60,152 bases of DNA from a virus. Positions within the stretch are counted from its first letter, which is position 1. Every line of letters starts with the position of its first letter. The notes under the pieces were generated by a model that had not been told where the DNA came from, ran no database searches, and was given only the letters and a program-made list of their open reading frames with translations. The stretch spans positions 1 to 60,152 of IMG/VR virus record IMGVR_UViG_3300044631_002033; one strand, 5' to 3'. This document shows, piece by piece, positions 45,893-53,906 of the stretch. Position numbers and translations under genes: made by a program.

Positions 45893-46767
45893 TCAAGAAC
45901 CTCCTTTAAGAATTCTTCCATTGGTGATTTCTTAAAGATTTCAAGACCCTTTTCTGCTTGAGCATCAAGTTCTTCTGGTTTCTTGAGAAGTTTGTATGCA
46001 GTATCTACGAAACGATTGTATGTCGATTCAAATACTGTGCCTTCCATATAAGCAGGAAAATCAGTATCTGGATTTCTTTCAGTAAGAACAGGAACTTTAT
46101 TTTGAATCAAATGGGACACACGAATAATCTCAAAAATTTGATTATTCATATTATGAAGATTGATGACTAGTTTTGCTCGTTTAATATACTCATCTCTATC
46201 GTCACCATAAGTGCTTTGAATATGTACAAAGTTAAGTTTAGGATTATTCTCAAACTGCTTTAGGATATGAGTTCTTCTTTCTGTGGGGCATCCGTAGAAA
46301 AGAATGTCAATGTCTCTGTCCTGTGGTTTGTTGCGTTCAAAGTAAGTAATTTCTGGAACATAACCAACCTTACAATGCTTTATGTTCTCCACTCCTGCTT
46401 TGCGAAGAACTTCAGCATTTCTCATTGAATAGTCCCATACTTCTAAACCACGATACTTACGACACCAACGAATACACTCTGGACCATCTTTCATTTGCTC
46501 CAAAGAATAGATGATAGTATCTTTTGGAATATCGTGCCTCACCACATCTACAGGGCAGTGATGCATTCCAAAGACAATGTTTCTTCTACCAGGAACAAAA
46601 TCATTTACACTATTCGTTACATCGTGCCCCAAACATTGAAGAGAAAAAAACATTGCTGCTTCAATTTCATGAAACACTTGCGAATGAACATAAAATCCAT
46701 TGTCAGGAACAATTCGTACTAAATTAAATTTCACGGATAAACTCTCCAAAATTCTTTTTGATTTCAC
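45889..46767 (-). CDS. Glycosyltransferase family 1-like/CgeB-like protein (292 aa)
   Basis: MKSKRILESLSVKFNLVRIV, SLEQMKDGPECIRWCRKYRG, YVPEITYFERNKPQDRDIDI, LFYGCPTERRTHILKQF and LVINLHNMNNQIFEIIRVSH: the layout of GT-B proteins of the CgeB/DUF3880 kind, with a C-terminal nucleotide-sugar site. Overlaps neighbours by ATGA and by 44 bases. Confidence 0.7.
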   Translation of the reverse strand: MKSKRILESLSVKFNLVRIVPDNGFYVHSQVFHEIEAAMFFSLQCLGHDVTNSVNDFVPGRRNIVFGMHHCPVDVVRHDIPKDTIIYSLEQMKDGPECIRWCRKYRGLEVWDYSMRNAEVLRKAGVENIKHCKVGYVPEITYFERNKPQDRDIDILFYGCPTERRTHILKQFENNPKLNFVHIQSTYGDDRDEYIKRAKLVINLHNMNNQIFEIIRVSHLIQNKVPVLTERNPDTDFPAYMEGTVFESTYNRFVDTAYKLLKKPEELDAQAEKGLEIFKKSPMEEFLKEVLE

Positions 46768-48856
46768 TGATAAGATTTATATCTCTAGAAACAACTCCTA
46801 ATCCATTACAGTGACCGAAGTTTGTTTTTGGTAGATTGATTTCTTTGAAGAACCTACTCACACCAAACTTGGGGTCATCAACCATCGTATCGTGCATTAG
46901 AATTATACCATCTTCTTTAAGAAATGGTGCCCACTTCTCAAAGTCATTCTTAACTGCTTCATAGGTATGCAGACCATCAATGTGAAGAATATCAATTGGT
47001 TTCGTCCAAGTCTTTGCAACATCATCAAAGAATCCCTTGATAATTGAAACATTAGTCAATTCAAGTTCTTTGACCTTATCCATCACATACTCATAAGTAT
47101 CTCGTTCTCCAGCACAAATATCTCCTTCAAAACTATCAATACCATACACATCCCCAATTCCAGGAATTGCGAAACAGAATGTTGAGTAACCATAATCAAC
47201 ACCCAAGTCTACAGTTGTGCTTGGTTGTTTGCGACGAACAATCCAGTCAGCAAATTGTCTATGGTCTCTCCAGTTGAAATTATTCTTATTTCCAACTTCC
47301 ATCAAAATATCAAGATTATTTCTTGTGTATTCAGTCTCATCTCTTTCAACATCATCACGATACATCTCTGGGGGATAGTAGGTGAAGTATCTTTCAAGAC
47401 CTTGATTATCATACTGATGATGACGACGATAATGAAAACAATGTTGTTTTGGAATACCAGTTGCCATCCATAGTTCAAAGCAATAACGATAGTTCTGTAG
47501 TTCTCGCATCATTGCTTCTACATCCATATACTCTTCAATCTTGAGTGGATGCTTCAGTTTACGAATGTAATCGTTTCGTGCCCACCAGAAATTTCCAGCA
47601 TAGTGCTGAACCACAAAATCAAGTTTGATGTCGTGTCTTTCTACCCAATCAACACCACAGCAATCATAACCTTCATCAAGTTTTGCAACACAATCTTCCC
47701 ACTTCTCAACATTGAAGTACTGCATATAGTGCCTCCAATCTTTGATTGCACCAGGTATGTGAGTTGAATAAGAACTCATACCTTTGTTGTGGAAGTAGAA
47801 GACATAACCATCTTCATGTAGACAGTGTTCGTAAATCTTCGCAAGAGTCTGCCCTTCATAAAGATTTGGTTGCTCTCCAACAGGTTTAATATCAATAATA
47901 TTTACAAAAGGATAACGGTCTTTGATATAACCAATCACCATTTCATCATAAGAATGCCCAGTCTTGGAATTATAAAGTCCCAAAGGCAGAGTCATACACA
48001 TATTAATCTTTGCCTTATCTGCAAGACCAACAGTTTTCAACAGACTCATCTGCTCGTCGATCCACCATACCCACATATTGTTGGTGTCGGGGATAAACAT
48101 ATGGTAAAAGACATTGATAGTCTTTTCAGTTTTCTTTTCGTTTCTATAATTTAACATAGAGTTCTCCAATCTTGCATATTTTTCTCTTGGATAAGGTTGT
48201 AGATAATGATTTGTATGACTGTAATGTATCGAATCTACCTTTGGTTTATTATACAACACCCACATCTCATAAGAAAATGTGTGCCCTGCTAGTTTCTCTG
48301 TAAGACTTTCATCATAATATAAACTTCGGTTGAGAACATCAGGAAGAGTACGAATATAATTTGTCGTTGCCCACCAGAAGTTTCCAGAAAGATGTGGGTA
48401 AGGTTCTTGATTATAATTTGTTCCTACAACACTTACATCTTCTAGTTTTTTAACACAATCCTTCCATTGTTCAACCATCCAGTAATTCATATAATGTCTC
48501 CAATCCCTTGTAGGAATTGTTTGATATGAATTGATTGAATGTAATACTCCTTTTGAATGAAGGTAGAGCACATACCCATCATTATTCTTGGAGTATTCTT
48601 GAAGTTCTTTAAGTGTCTGCCCCTCGTAAAAATTATCTTCGGTGCTTCTTCTAGAAGATAGAACAGTTGCAAATGAATATTCTTTGTTGAGATAATCTCT
48701 TACCTCATCAAAATATTCATCAGGAGCAACATAACAAACATAAGTCTTTGCCACATCTGCTAGACCAACTTGTTTAATCAGTCCTAGTTGCTCATCAATA
48801 AAGTCTTTCCATAGATGATTCAGTGCTGCTAAATGATAAAAGACTGCAAGTTTCAT
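46724..48856 (-). CDS. Three-domain glycan enzyme: tandem glycosyltransferase-like domains plus SAM methyltransferase (710 aa)
   Basis: Residues 1-240 and 245-520 are homologous halves. Each has NVFYHMFIPD or LAVFYHLAAL at the start, a YEGQTLxxxxEYxxxxDGYV core, RDWRHYMNY/KDWRHYMQY and SGNFWWATTNYIR/AGNFWWARNDYIR, followed by HYxHTNHY/HYRRHHQY. Residues 540-710 are a class I methyltransferase (STTVDLGVDYGYSTFC, VYGIDSFEGD, IDILHIDGLHTYEAVKND). The duplicated half suggests ancient tandem duplication and later fusion. It probably adds and caps sugars. Confidence 0.75.
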   Translation of the reverse strand: MKLAVFYHLAALNHLWKDFIDEQLGLIKQVGLADVAKTYVCYVAPDEYFDEVRDYLNKEYSFATVLSSRRSTEDNFYEGQTLKELQEYSKNNDGYVLYLHSKGVLHSINSYQTIPTRDWRHYMNYWMVEQWKDCVKKLEDVSVVGTNYNQEPYPHLSGNFWWATTNYIRTLPDVLNRSLYYDESLTEKLAGHTFSYEMWVLYNKPKVDSIHYSHTNHYLQPYPREKYARLENSMLNYRNEKKTEKTINVFYHMFIPDTNNMWVWWIDEQMSLLKTVGLADKAKINMCMTLPLGLYNSKTGHSYDEMVIGYIKDRYPFVNIIDIKPVGEQPNLYEGQTLAKIYEHCLHEDGYVFYFHNKGMSSYSTHIPGAIKDWRHYMQYFNVEKWEDCVAKLDEGYDCCGVDWVERHDIKLDFVVQHYAGNFWWARNDYIRKLKHPLKIEEYMDVEAMMRELQNYRYCFELWMATGIPKQHCFHYRRHHQYDNQGLERYFTYYPPEMYRDDVERDETEYTRNNLDILMEVGNKNNFNWRDHRQFADWIVRRKQPSTTVDLGVDYGYSTFCFAIPGIGDVYGIDSFEGDICAGERDTYEYVMDKVKELELTNVSIIKGFFDDVAKTWTKPIDILHIDGLHTYEAVKNDFEKWAPFLKEDGIILMHDTMVDDPKFGVSRFFKEINLPKTNFGHCNGLGVVSRDINLISEIKKNFGEFIREI

Positions 48857-49548
48857 ACAACAACATTACTCTTAACATGCCCCACGATGACTTGAGGATC
48901 AAGATAAACTTGATGCCCTTGCTCTGCGACTTTCTCACAGAAGTAGAGGTCTTCACCTAATGGGAGTTCATAGACGACTCCATCGACCTCTTGAATCACC
49001 TTACCAAGACCAAACCATGGTCTCTTGAGTGATTCAAACACACCAGACTTGACACACATAAAACCAAGACCAACTCCATAAACTTCAATCGGTTCATCAA
49101 GTTGCTGAAGAAGTTGAATCTCTTCTCTCTTCATTGGTTTGAAATCATTCTTTGCACGATGCACCATTGCATCTGCTCCTTGTGCTTCAAAATACACAGC
49201 AGAAATTAAGTCCTTATTGGATGCATAAAGACGTAAGAACTGCTCTGGATTCCAGACAATATCACTATCAATCATAAAGAGTTTGTCGTATGTGTATTGC
49301 CCCTTTCCTGGTGCAGGATTAAAGACTTCTAAATTACGACTTCCAGTGATGGTTGCTTCTCTTGCATTTGTAATGATAGAAGCATACTCACTTTGAAAAA
49401 TCCAAGAAATATTATTTGCCTCAAGAGTATGAATTGTTGCCATTAGACACTTCACATACTCGGCACACATATGATGCCCTGGAGTTGTGATGACCACATT
49501 AAAGTGTGGTACTGTTGCTTGTTGCGGAGAATTAGAATAATTTAACAT
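48853..49548 (-). CDS. GT-A glycosyltransferase-like protein (231 aa)
   Basis: FNVVITTPGHHMCAEYVKCL, ITNAREATITGSRNLEVF, KLFMIDSDIVWNPEQFL (DxD), VYGVGLGFMCVKSGVFESL, LGEDLYFCEKVAEQGHQVYL. The last parts match the neighbour at 49553, so the two are paralogues. ATGA overlap with the three-domain gene. Confidence 0.75.
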   Translation of the reverse strand: MLNYSNSPQQATVPHFNVVITTPGHHMCAEYVKCLMATIHTLEANNISWIFQSEYASIITNAREATITGSRNLEVFNPAPGKGQYTYDKLFMIDSDIVWNPEQFLRLYASNKDLISAVYFEAQGADAMVHRAKNDFKPMKREEIQLLQQLDEPIEVYGVGLGFMCVKSGVFESLKRPWFGLGKVIQEVDGVVYELPLGEDLYFCEKVAEQGHQVYLDPQVIVGHVKSNVVV

Positions 49549-49552
49549 AGTC

Positions 49553-50272
49553 TTACAGAATTACCATTTTTTGATGACCGACTCGAACCTTTGGATTGCA
49601 CCAGATTTCAAAACCATACTCTCTTAAATCTTCACACATTGCAACGTCTTCGGAACACATATCCTCAAGAACAGTCCCATCATCTTTGATGAGTTGAACT
49701 TTCTTCGGTGCAAACCAAGGATAAGGAACTTTTTCGAAGACACCTTTTTTCATCAACACCCATCCAAAACCACAATATTCAACTTTAAATGGACCTGGAC
49801 GACGTTGCATTTCTTCAACGGTTTCAAAGTGATAAGAACCTTTAGTCATCAAAAGTTGCCTGTCCATATTGACAACAACAGTTGATTGATTTGCGACTGG
49901 AGTTCCGTTTGATTGAACGTACCAACCCGTTGCAACATCTTTATCCATCAACAGAAGTTCCAAAAGGTCTTCTGTCTTGAAAATAATATCACTATCAATC
50001 CACATAATATAATCATAAGGAACCTGCCCCCTAAAAGGAGTCAGCATCGTTCCTGCATAATTATCTGCCTGCAGACAATCAGTTCGTGCGTGATTCACCA
50101 TCGAACTGTATTGTTGAGAGATATAAAAATTAATTCCTTGTTGGTTTAGGTCAAACAGCAGTCTTACAAACTGCGTCATAAAGGTTCCAGAATACATTAA
50201 TCCTGGAAGACAAAATGCGATTGTTTTACCTTTAAAATTATTTTTCGGTTGATTTGTATAATTCAGGGGCAT
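49553..50272 (-). CDS. GT-A glycosyltransferase-like protein, paralogue (239 aa)
   Basis: TIAFCLPGLMYSGTFMTQFV, YDYIMWIDSDIIFKTEDLLE (DxD), YCGFGWVLMKKGVFEKVPYP, SEDVAMCEDLREYGFEIWCN, VGHQKM. Same architecture as the preceding gene. First gene of the glycan locus. A weak TATAAT (50296-50301) lies upstream without a clear -35. Confidence 0.75.
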   Translation of the reverse strand: MPLNYTNQPKNNFKGKTIAFCLPGLMYSGTFMTQFVRLLFDLNQQGINFYISQQYSSMVNHARTDCLQADNYAGTMLTPFRGQVPYDYIMWIDSDIIFKTEDLLELLLMDKDVATGWYVQSNGTPVANQSTVVVNMDRQLLMTKGSYHFETVEEMQRRPGPFKVEYCGFGWVLMKKGVFEKVPYPWFAPKKVQLIKDDGTVLEDMCSEDVAMCEDLREYGFEIWCNPKVRVGHQKMVIL

Positions 50273-50318
50273 ACAACAAAGTCAATATAGAATTCATTAT
50301 AACATATGTATGCGTCTT

Positions 50319-53300
50319 TTACCACCAAGTAATTCTTACATATCCATTACCACCATCACCACCAAGTCCAAAACGATTTTGCTCTTGAGAGTATCCACCT
50401 CCACCACCTCCACCACCTCTGGTGCCGTTGCCTCCGTTTCCTGCTGCGGATTGTGAGGTTGATGATGCTAATGTTAATTCTCCACCAGCACAAGCAGCAA
50501 CATAAGTATTGTTTGCATAGATGAGTGCTTGAATAGAATTAACAACATTAGAAGTCCTAGAAGACCAAACAATTCCATCGGTAGAAGTAAATATTCTTCC
50601 AGGACTAGATTGACCACCAGCAACATAAAGATTGCTTGCAAAATTGAGAGCATTAATTTGAGCAGTACCAAAACCAGAAGTTCTTAAAGTCCAACGAATT
50701 GCATCTGTTGAGGTATTTAAGATTCCACTAGCACCACCAGCAAGATAAGTATTATTTTCAAAAGTGAGTGCATTAATTTGATTAGTACCAAAAGCAGAAG
50801 TTCTTAAAGTCCAACGAATTGCATCTGTTGAGGTATTTAAGATTCCACTAGCACCACCAGCAAGATAAGTATTATTTCCAAAGGTAAATGTTCTAATAGT
50901 ACTACCACCAAAACCAGAAGTTCTTAAAGTCCAAGAAATTGCATCTGTTGAGGTATTTAATACACCACCTTGACCACCAGCAACATAAGTATTGTTTGCA
51001 AAGGTGAGTGCAGGAATAAAATTACCACCAAATCCAGAAGTTCTTAAAGTCCAAGCAATTGCATCTGTTGAAGTATTTAAGACTCCACTAAGACCGCCGG
51101 CAACATAAGTATTGTTTGCAAAGGTAAGTGCAGAAATATAATTAGTACCAAAACTAGAAGTTCTGCTAGTCCAAGCAATTGCATCTGTTGAGGTATTTAA
51201 TTTTCCAATATCATCACCAGCAACATAAGTATTGTTTCCAAAAGTAAGGGCATTAAATTGATTCGTAGTACCAGAAGTTCTTAAATACCAACTCGTAACT
51301 CCTTCACTCAAAGCACCTCCACCACCTCCACCAGAACCATAAGAACCCGTATAAGTTCCATCAATACCATCGGAACCACTACCACCAGTATTACTTCCAC
51401 CATTATTTGTATAAGTATTTCCATAATAATAAGAAACTGAATTACCACCAGTAAAGGAATTAAATGCTCCTCCTCCACCACCAGTCACTTGGAATGAGTT
51501 TGCTTGTATTGTGCTATTTGAACCAACACCAGAAGAAAGTCCAGCACCACCAACAAGACCAGCAGTATTATAAAGAGGATTGAGTGTGACTGCTGCTGCG
51601 GCACCTGCGGTTCCTGCTGTGGTTGCCGTATCACTTGCACCACCACCAGCAGCAGAAGTTAGTGTATAAGTCGCAGTGCCCGTTGGAGTGTTTCCAGTCC
51701 AAGTGACAGTTGTAGAAGCACCAGAAGAACCACCACCAGAAGAAGCACCACCAGCAACAAAGGTGGTTCCGTATGTGAGAGCATTAATAGTTTGTGCTTG
51801 GAACAGTGAAGTTCTTAAAGTCCAGGTGATTGTGTCTGTGGAAGATGCTAAAAATCCAGAATTTCCTGCTGTTATATAGAGGTTGTTTGTGTAGGTGAGA
51901 GCACGAATAGTACTAGTAAACCCAGCAGTTCTCAATTCCCAGGTGATTGTGTCTGTTGAAGTGTTTAAGATTCCAGAAACACCACCAGCAATATAAGTAT
52001 TGTTTACAAAAATAAGAGCATTAGCAGAACCAGCAGAAGTTCTTGAAACCCATACAATTGTGTCTGTTGATGTTCTTAGGTTTGCAGTACCAGAAGAAGC
52101 AACATAAATATTGTTTCCATAAGTGAGAGCAAGCATATTATTAGAACCAAAACCCGAAGTTCTTAAAGTCCAATTAATTGCATCAGTTGATACATTTATT
52201 GCTGGAGATCCGCCAGAAAAAGCACCCCCCAAGACATAAATATTGTTTCCAAAAGTAAGTGTTTGAATAGCATTAGAACCAACTCCAGAAGTTCTTAAAG
52301 TCCAAGTGATTGCGTCTGTTGAGGTGTTTAATCTTCCACGACCAGCAGCACCACCAGCAGCAACATAAAATGTCGAATAAGTAAGAGCATTTATAGTATC
52401 AGTAGCAAAACTAGCAGTCCTTAAAGTCCAGTTAGTACCATCAGGAGAAGTACTTAATACTGAAGATGCACCACCGGCAACATAAAGATATCCACCATAA
52501 GTAAGAGTATTAATATCACTAGTACCAAACTTAGAACCACCAGGAACAGTAAACCAGTTAATACCATCAGTACTGGTACTCATACCACGATTGTTTCCAC
52601 CACGACCACCAGCACCAGGAGTCGCAGTCATCGTAGAAGCATTTCCAAGTTCTCCACGACGAATCAACCAGGCATTATAAGCACCAGAACCTCCACCACC
52701 ACCAGAACCGATTGTTCCTGTGTATCGTCCTGATGCTCCACCACCACCACCACCGATTGCCTCAATATAAAACTGTGTTGCTGTTGGAGGAATAAAAAAT
52801 GTTTGTGCTCCTGATGTTGTGAATTCTTGAGAACCTTTGTATGTTACTGGGTCTGTGGGTATTGTAGATGTGGAGTTTATTGGTTCCCAGATTTGTTGAG
52901 TTGCTTGGGAGGTTGCGAGTACACTGTTATTACCAGCATAAATGTATTGATTATTAATGTAGTTGAGAGAATATAAATCTAATGTAGTAGATGAGGTTCT
53001 TAAAGTCCAAGCAATTGCATCTGTTGAGATGTTTAGGACTCCAGTACCACCACCAGCAAGATAAGTATTGTTTGCATAAGTAATCGCACGAATAACATTA
53101 AGACCAAAACCAGAAGTTCTTAAAGTCCAAGCAATAGTATCTGTTGAAGTATTCAAAAGCGAAGCAGTTCCACTAACAACATAAATATTGTTTGCATAAG
53201 TAAGAGAATAAAGAGTATTGGTGGTTCCAGAAGTTCTTAAAATCCAAACAATAGCATCTGTTGAGGTTCTTATATTTCCATTATCACCAGCAGCAATATA

Positions 53301-53876
53301 AACACTATTTACATAAATGAATGTATTAATAGCATTAGAACCAAAACCAGAAGTTCTTAAAGTCCAAGCAATTGCGTTTGTTGATACATTTAATCTTCCA
53401 TTTTGACCACCTACAATATAATTATTGTTTGCGTAAGTGAGTGCATAAATTTGATTAGTACCAAAACCAGAAGTTCTTGAAATCCAAGCAATTGCATCTG
53501 TTGAAGTATTTAAGGTTCCACTTTGACCACCAGCAACATAAGTATTGTTTGCAAAGGTGAGTGCATAAATGACATTAGTGGCAAAACCAGAAGTTCTTAA
53601 AGTCCAAGCAATTGCATCTGTTGAAGTATTTAAGGTTCCAGTATTACCACTAGCAATATAAGCATTGTTTGCATAAGTAAGAGAATAAATTAAAGTACCA
53701 AAACCAGAAGTTCTTAAAATCCAATAAGCAGCACCAGGATAAACTGCCAAAAACTTCCCAGCATTTCCAGTTGTACTTGGAAGTGCATTATCATCAATAT
53801 ATTGTCGATTTACAGCATCGGTCGCAGAAGATACTACACTTACATCAATAACCTTATTGCTGTCTAATGTTGCCAT
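50319..53876 (-). CDS. Giant Asp-box fibre protein 1 (1185 aa)
   Basis: Starts with a fibre attachment motif (SSATDAVNRQYIDDN). The chain has some twenty imperfect 40-residue units of the type TLRTSGFGTNxIxALTFANN-TYVAGGxSGVLNTSTDAIAW. The S-T-D-A-I-x-W core is an Asp-box, as in BNR/sialidase and Ycf48 beta-propellers. Gly-rich loop domains interrupt the units (QTFFIPPTATQFYIEAIGG, GGGGSGAYNAW) and the end is GGNGYVRITWW. At 50701-51240 the unit repeats with exact 120-base period. Probably a host-binding fibre with several propellers. Confidence 0.75.
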   Translation of the reverse strand: MATLDSNKVIDVSVVSSATDAVNRQYIDDNALPSTTGNAGKFLAVYPGAAYWILRTSGFGTLIYSLTYANNAYIASGNTGTLNTSTDAIAWTLRTSGFATNVIYALTFANNTYVAGGQSGTLNTSTDAIAWISRTSGFGTNQIYALTYANNNYIVGGQNGRLNVSTNAIAWTLRTSGFGSNAINTFIYVNSVYIAAGDNGNIRTSTDAIVWILRTSGTTNTLYSLTYANNIYVVSGTASLLNTSTDTIAWTLRTSGFGLNVIRAITYANNTYLAGGGTGVLNISTDAIAWTLRTSSTTLDLYSLNYINNQYIYAGNNSVLATSQATQQIWEPINSTSTIPTDPVTYKGSQEFTTSGAQTFFIPPTATQFYIEAIGGGGGGASGRYTGTIGSGGGGGSGAYNAWLIRRGELGNASTMTATPGAGGRGGNNRGMSTSTDGINWFTVPGGSKFGTSDINTLTYGGYLYVAGGASSVLSTSPDGTNWTLRTASFATDTINALTYSTFYVAAGGAAGRGRLNTSTDAITWTLRTSGVGSNAIQTLTFGNNIYVLGGAFSGGSPAINVSTDAINWTLRTSGFGSNNMLALTYGNNIYVASSGTANLRTSTDTIVWVSRTSAGSANALIFVNNTYIAGGVSGILNTSTDTITWELRTAGFTSTIRALTYTNNLYITAGNSGFLASSTDTITWTLRTSLFQAQTINALTYGTTFVAGGASSGGGSSGASTTVTWTGNTPTGTATYTLTSAAGGGASDTATTAGTAGAAAAVTLNPLYNTAGLVGGAGLSSGVGSNSTIQANSFQVTGGGGGAFNSFTGGNSVSYYYGNTYTNNGGSNTGGSGSDGIDGTYTGSYGSGGGGGGALSEGVTSWYLRTSGTTNQFNALTFGNNTYVAGDDIGKLNTSTDAIAWTSRTSSFGTNYISALTFANNTYVAGGLSGVLNTSTDAIAWTLRTSGFGGNFIPALTFANNTYVAGGQGGVLNTSTDAISWTLRTSGFGGSTIRTFTFGNNTYLAGGASGILNTSTDAIRWTLRTSAFGTNQINALTFENNTYLAGGASGILNTSTDAIRWTLRTSGFGTAQINALNFASNLYVAGGQSSPGRIFTSTDGIVWSSRTSNVVNSIQALIYANNTYVAACAGGELTLASSTSQSAAGNGGNGTRGGGGGGGGYSQEQNRFGLGGDGGNGYVRITWW
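50641..51240 (-). repeat. 120-bp tandem repeat array inside fibre protein 1
   Basis: The 120-base unit starts in register at 50701, 50821, 50941, 51061 and 51181. The first two units are almost identical. Encodes the 40-residue Asp-box unit. Confidence 0.9.
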
Positions 53877-53898
53877 TTACTTTTAGTCTCCTTCAAGG

Positions 53899-53906
53899 TA
53901 TTTATT
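53899..53906 (-). promoter_or_regulatory. Late promoter candidate AATAAATA
   Basis: NATAAATA then CCTTGAAGGAGA (Shine-Dalgarno), 22 bases before the ATG at 53876. Overlaps the upstream stop. Confidence 0.6.

Noticed and set aside
50296-50301. TATAAT as promoter of fibre protein 1
   Set aside because: It lies upstream of a minus-strand fibre stop and has no -35 or TCAT signature; too weak to claim as a promoter.
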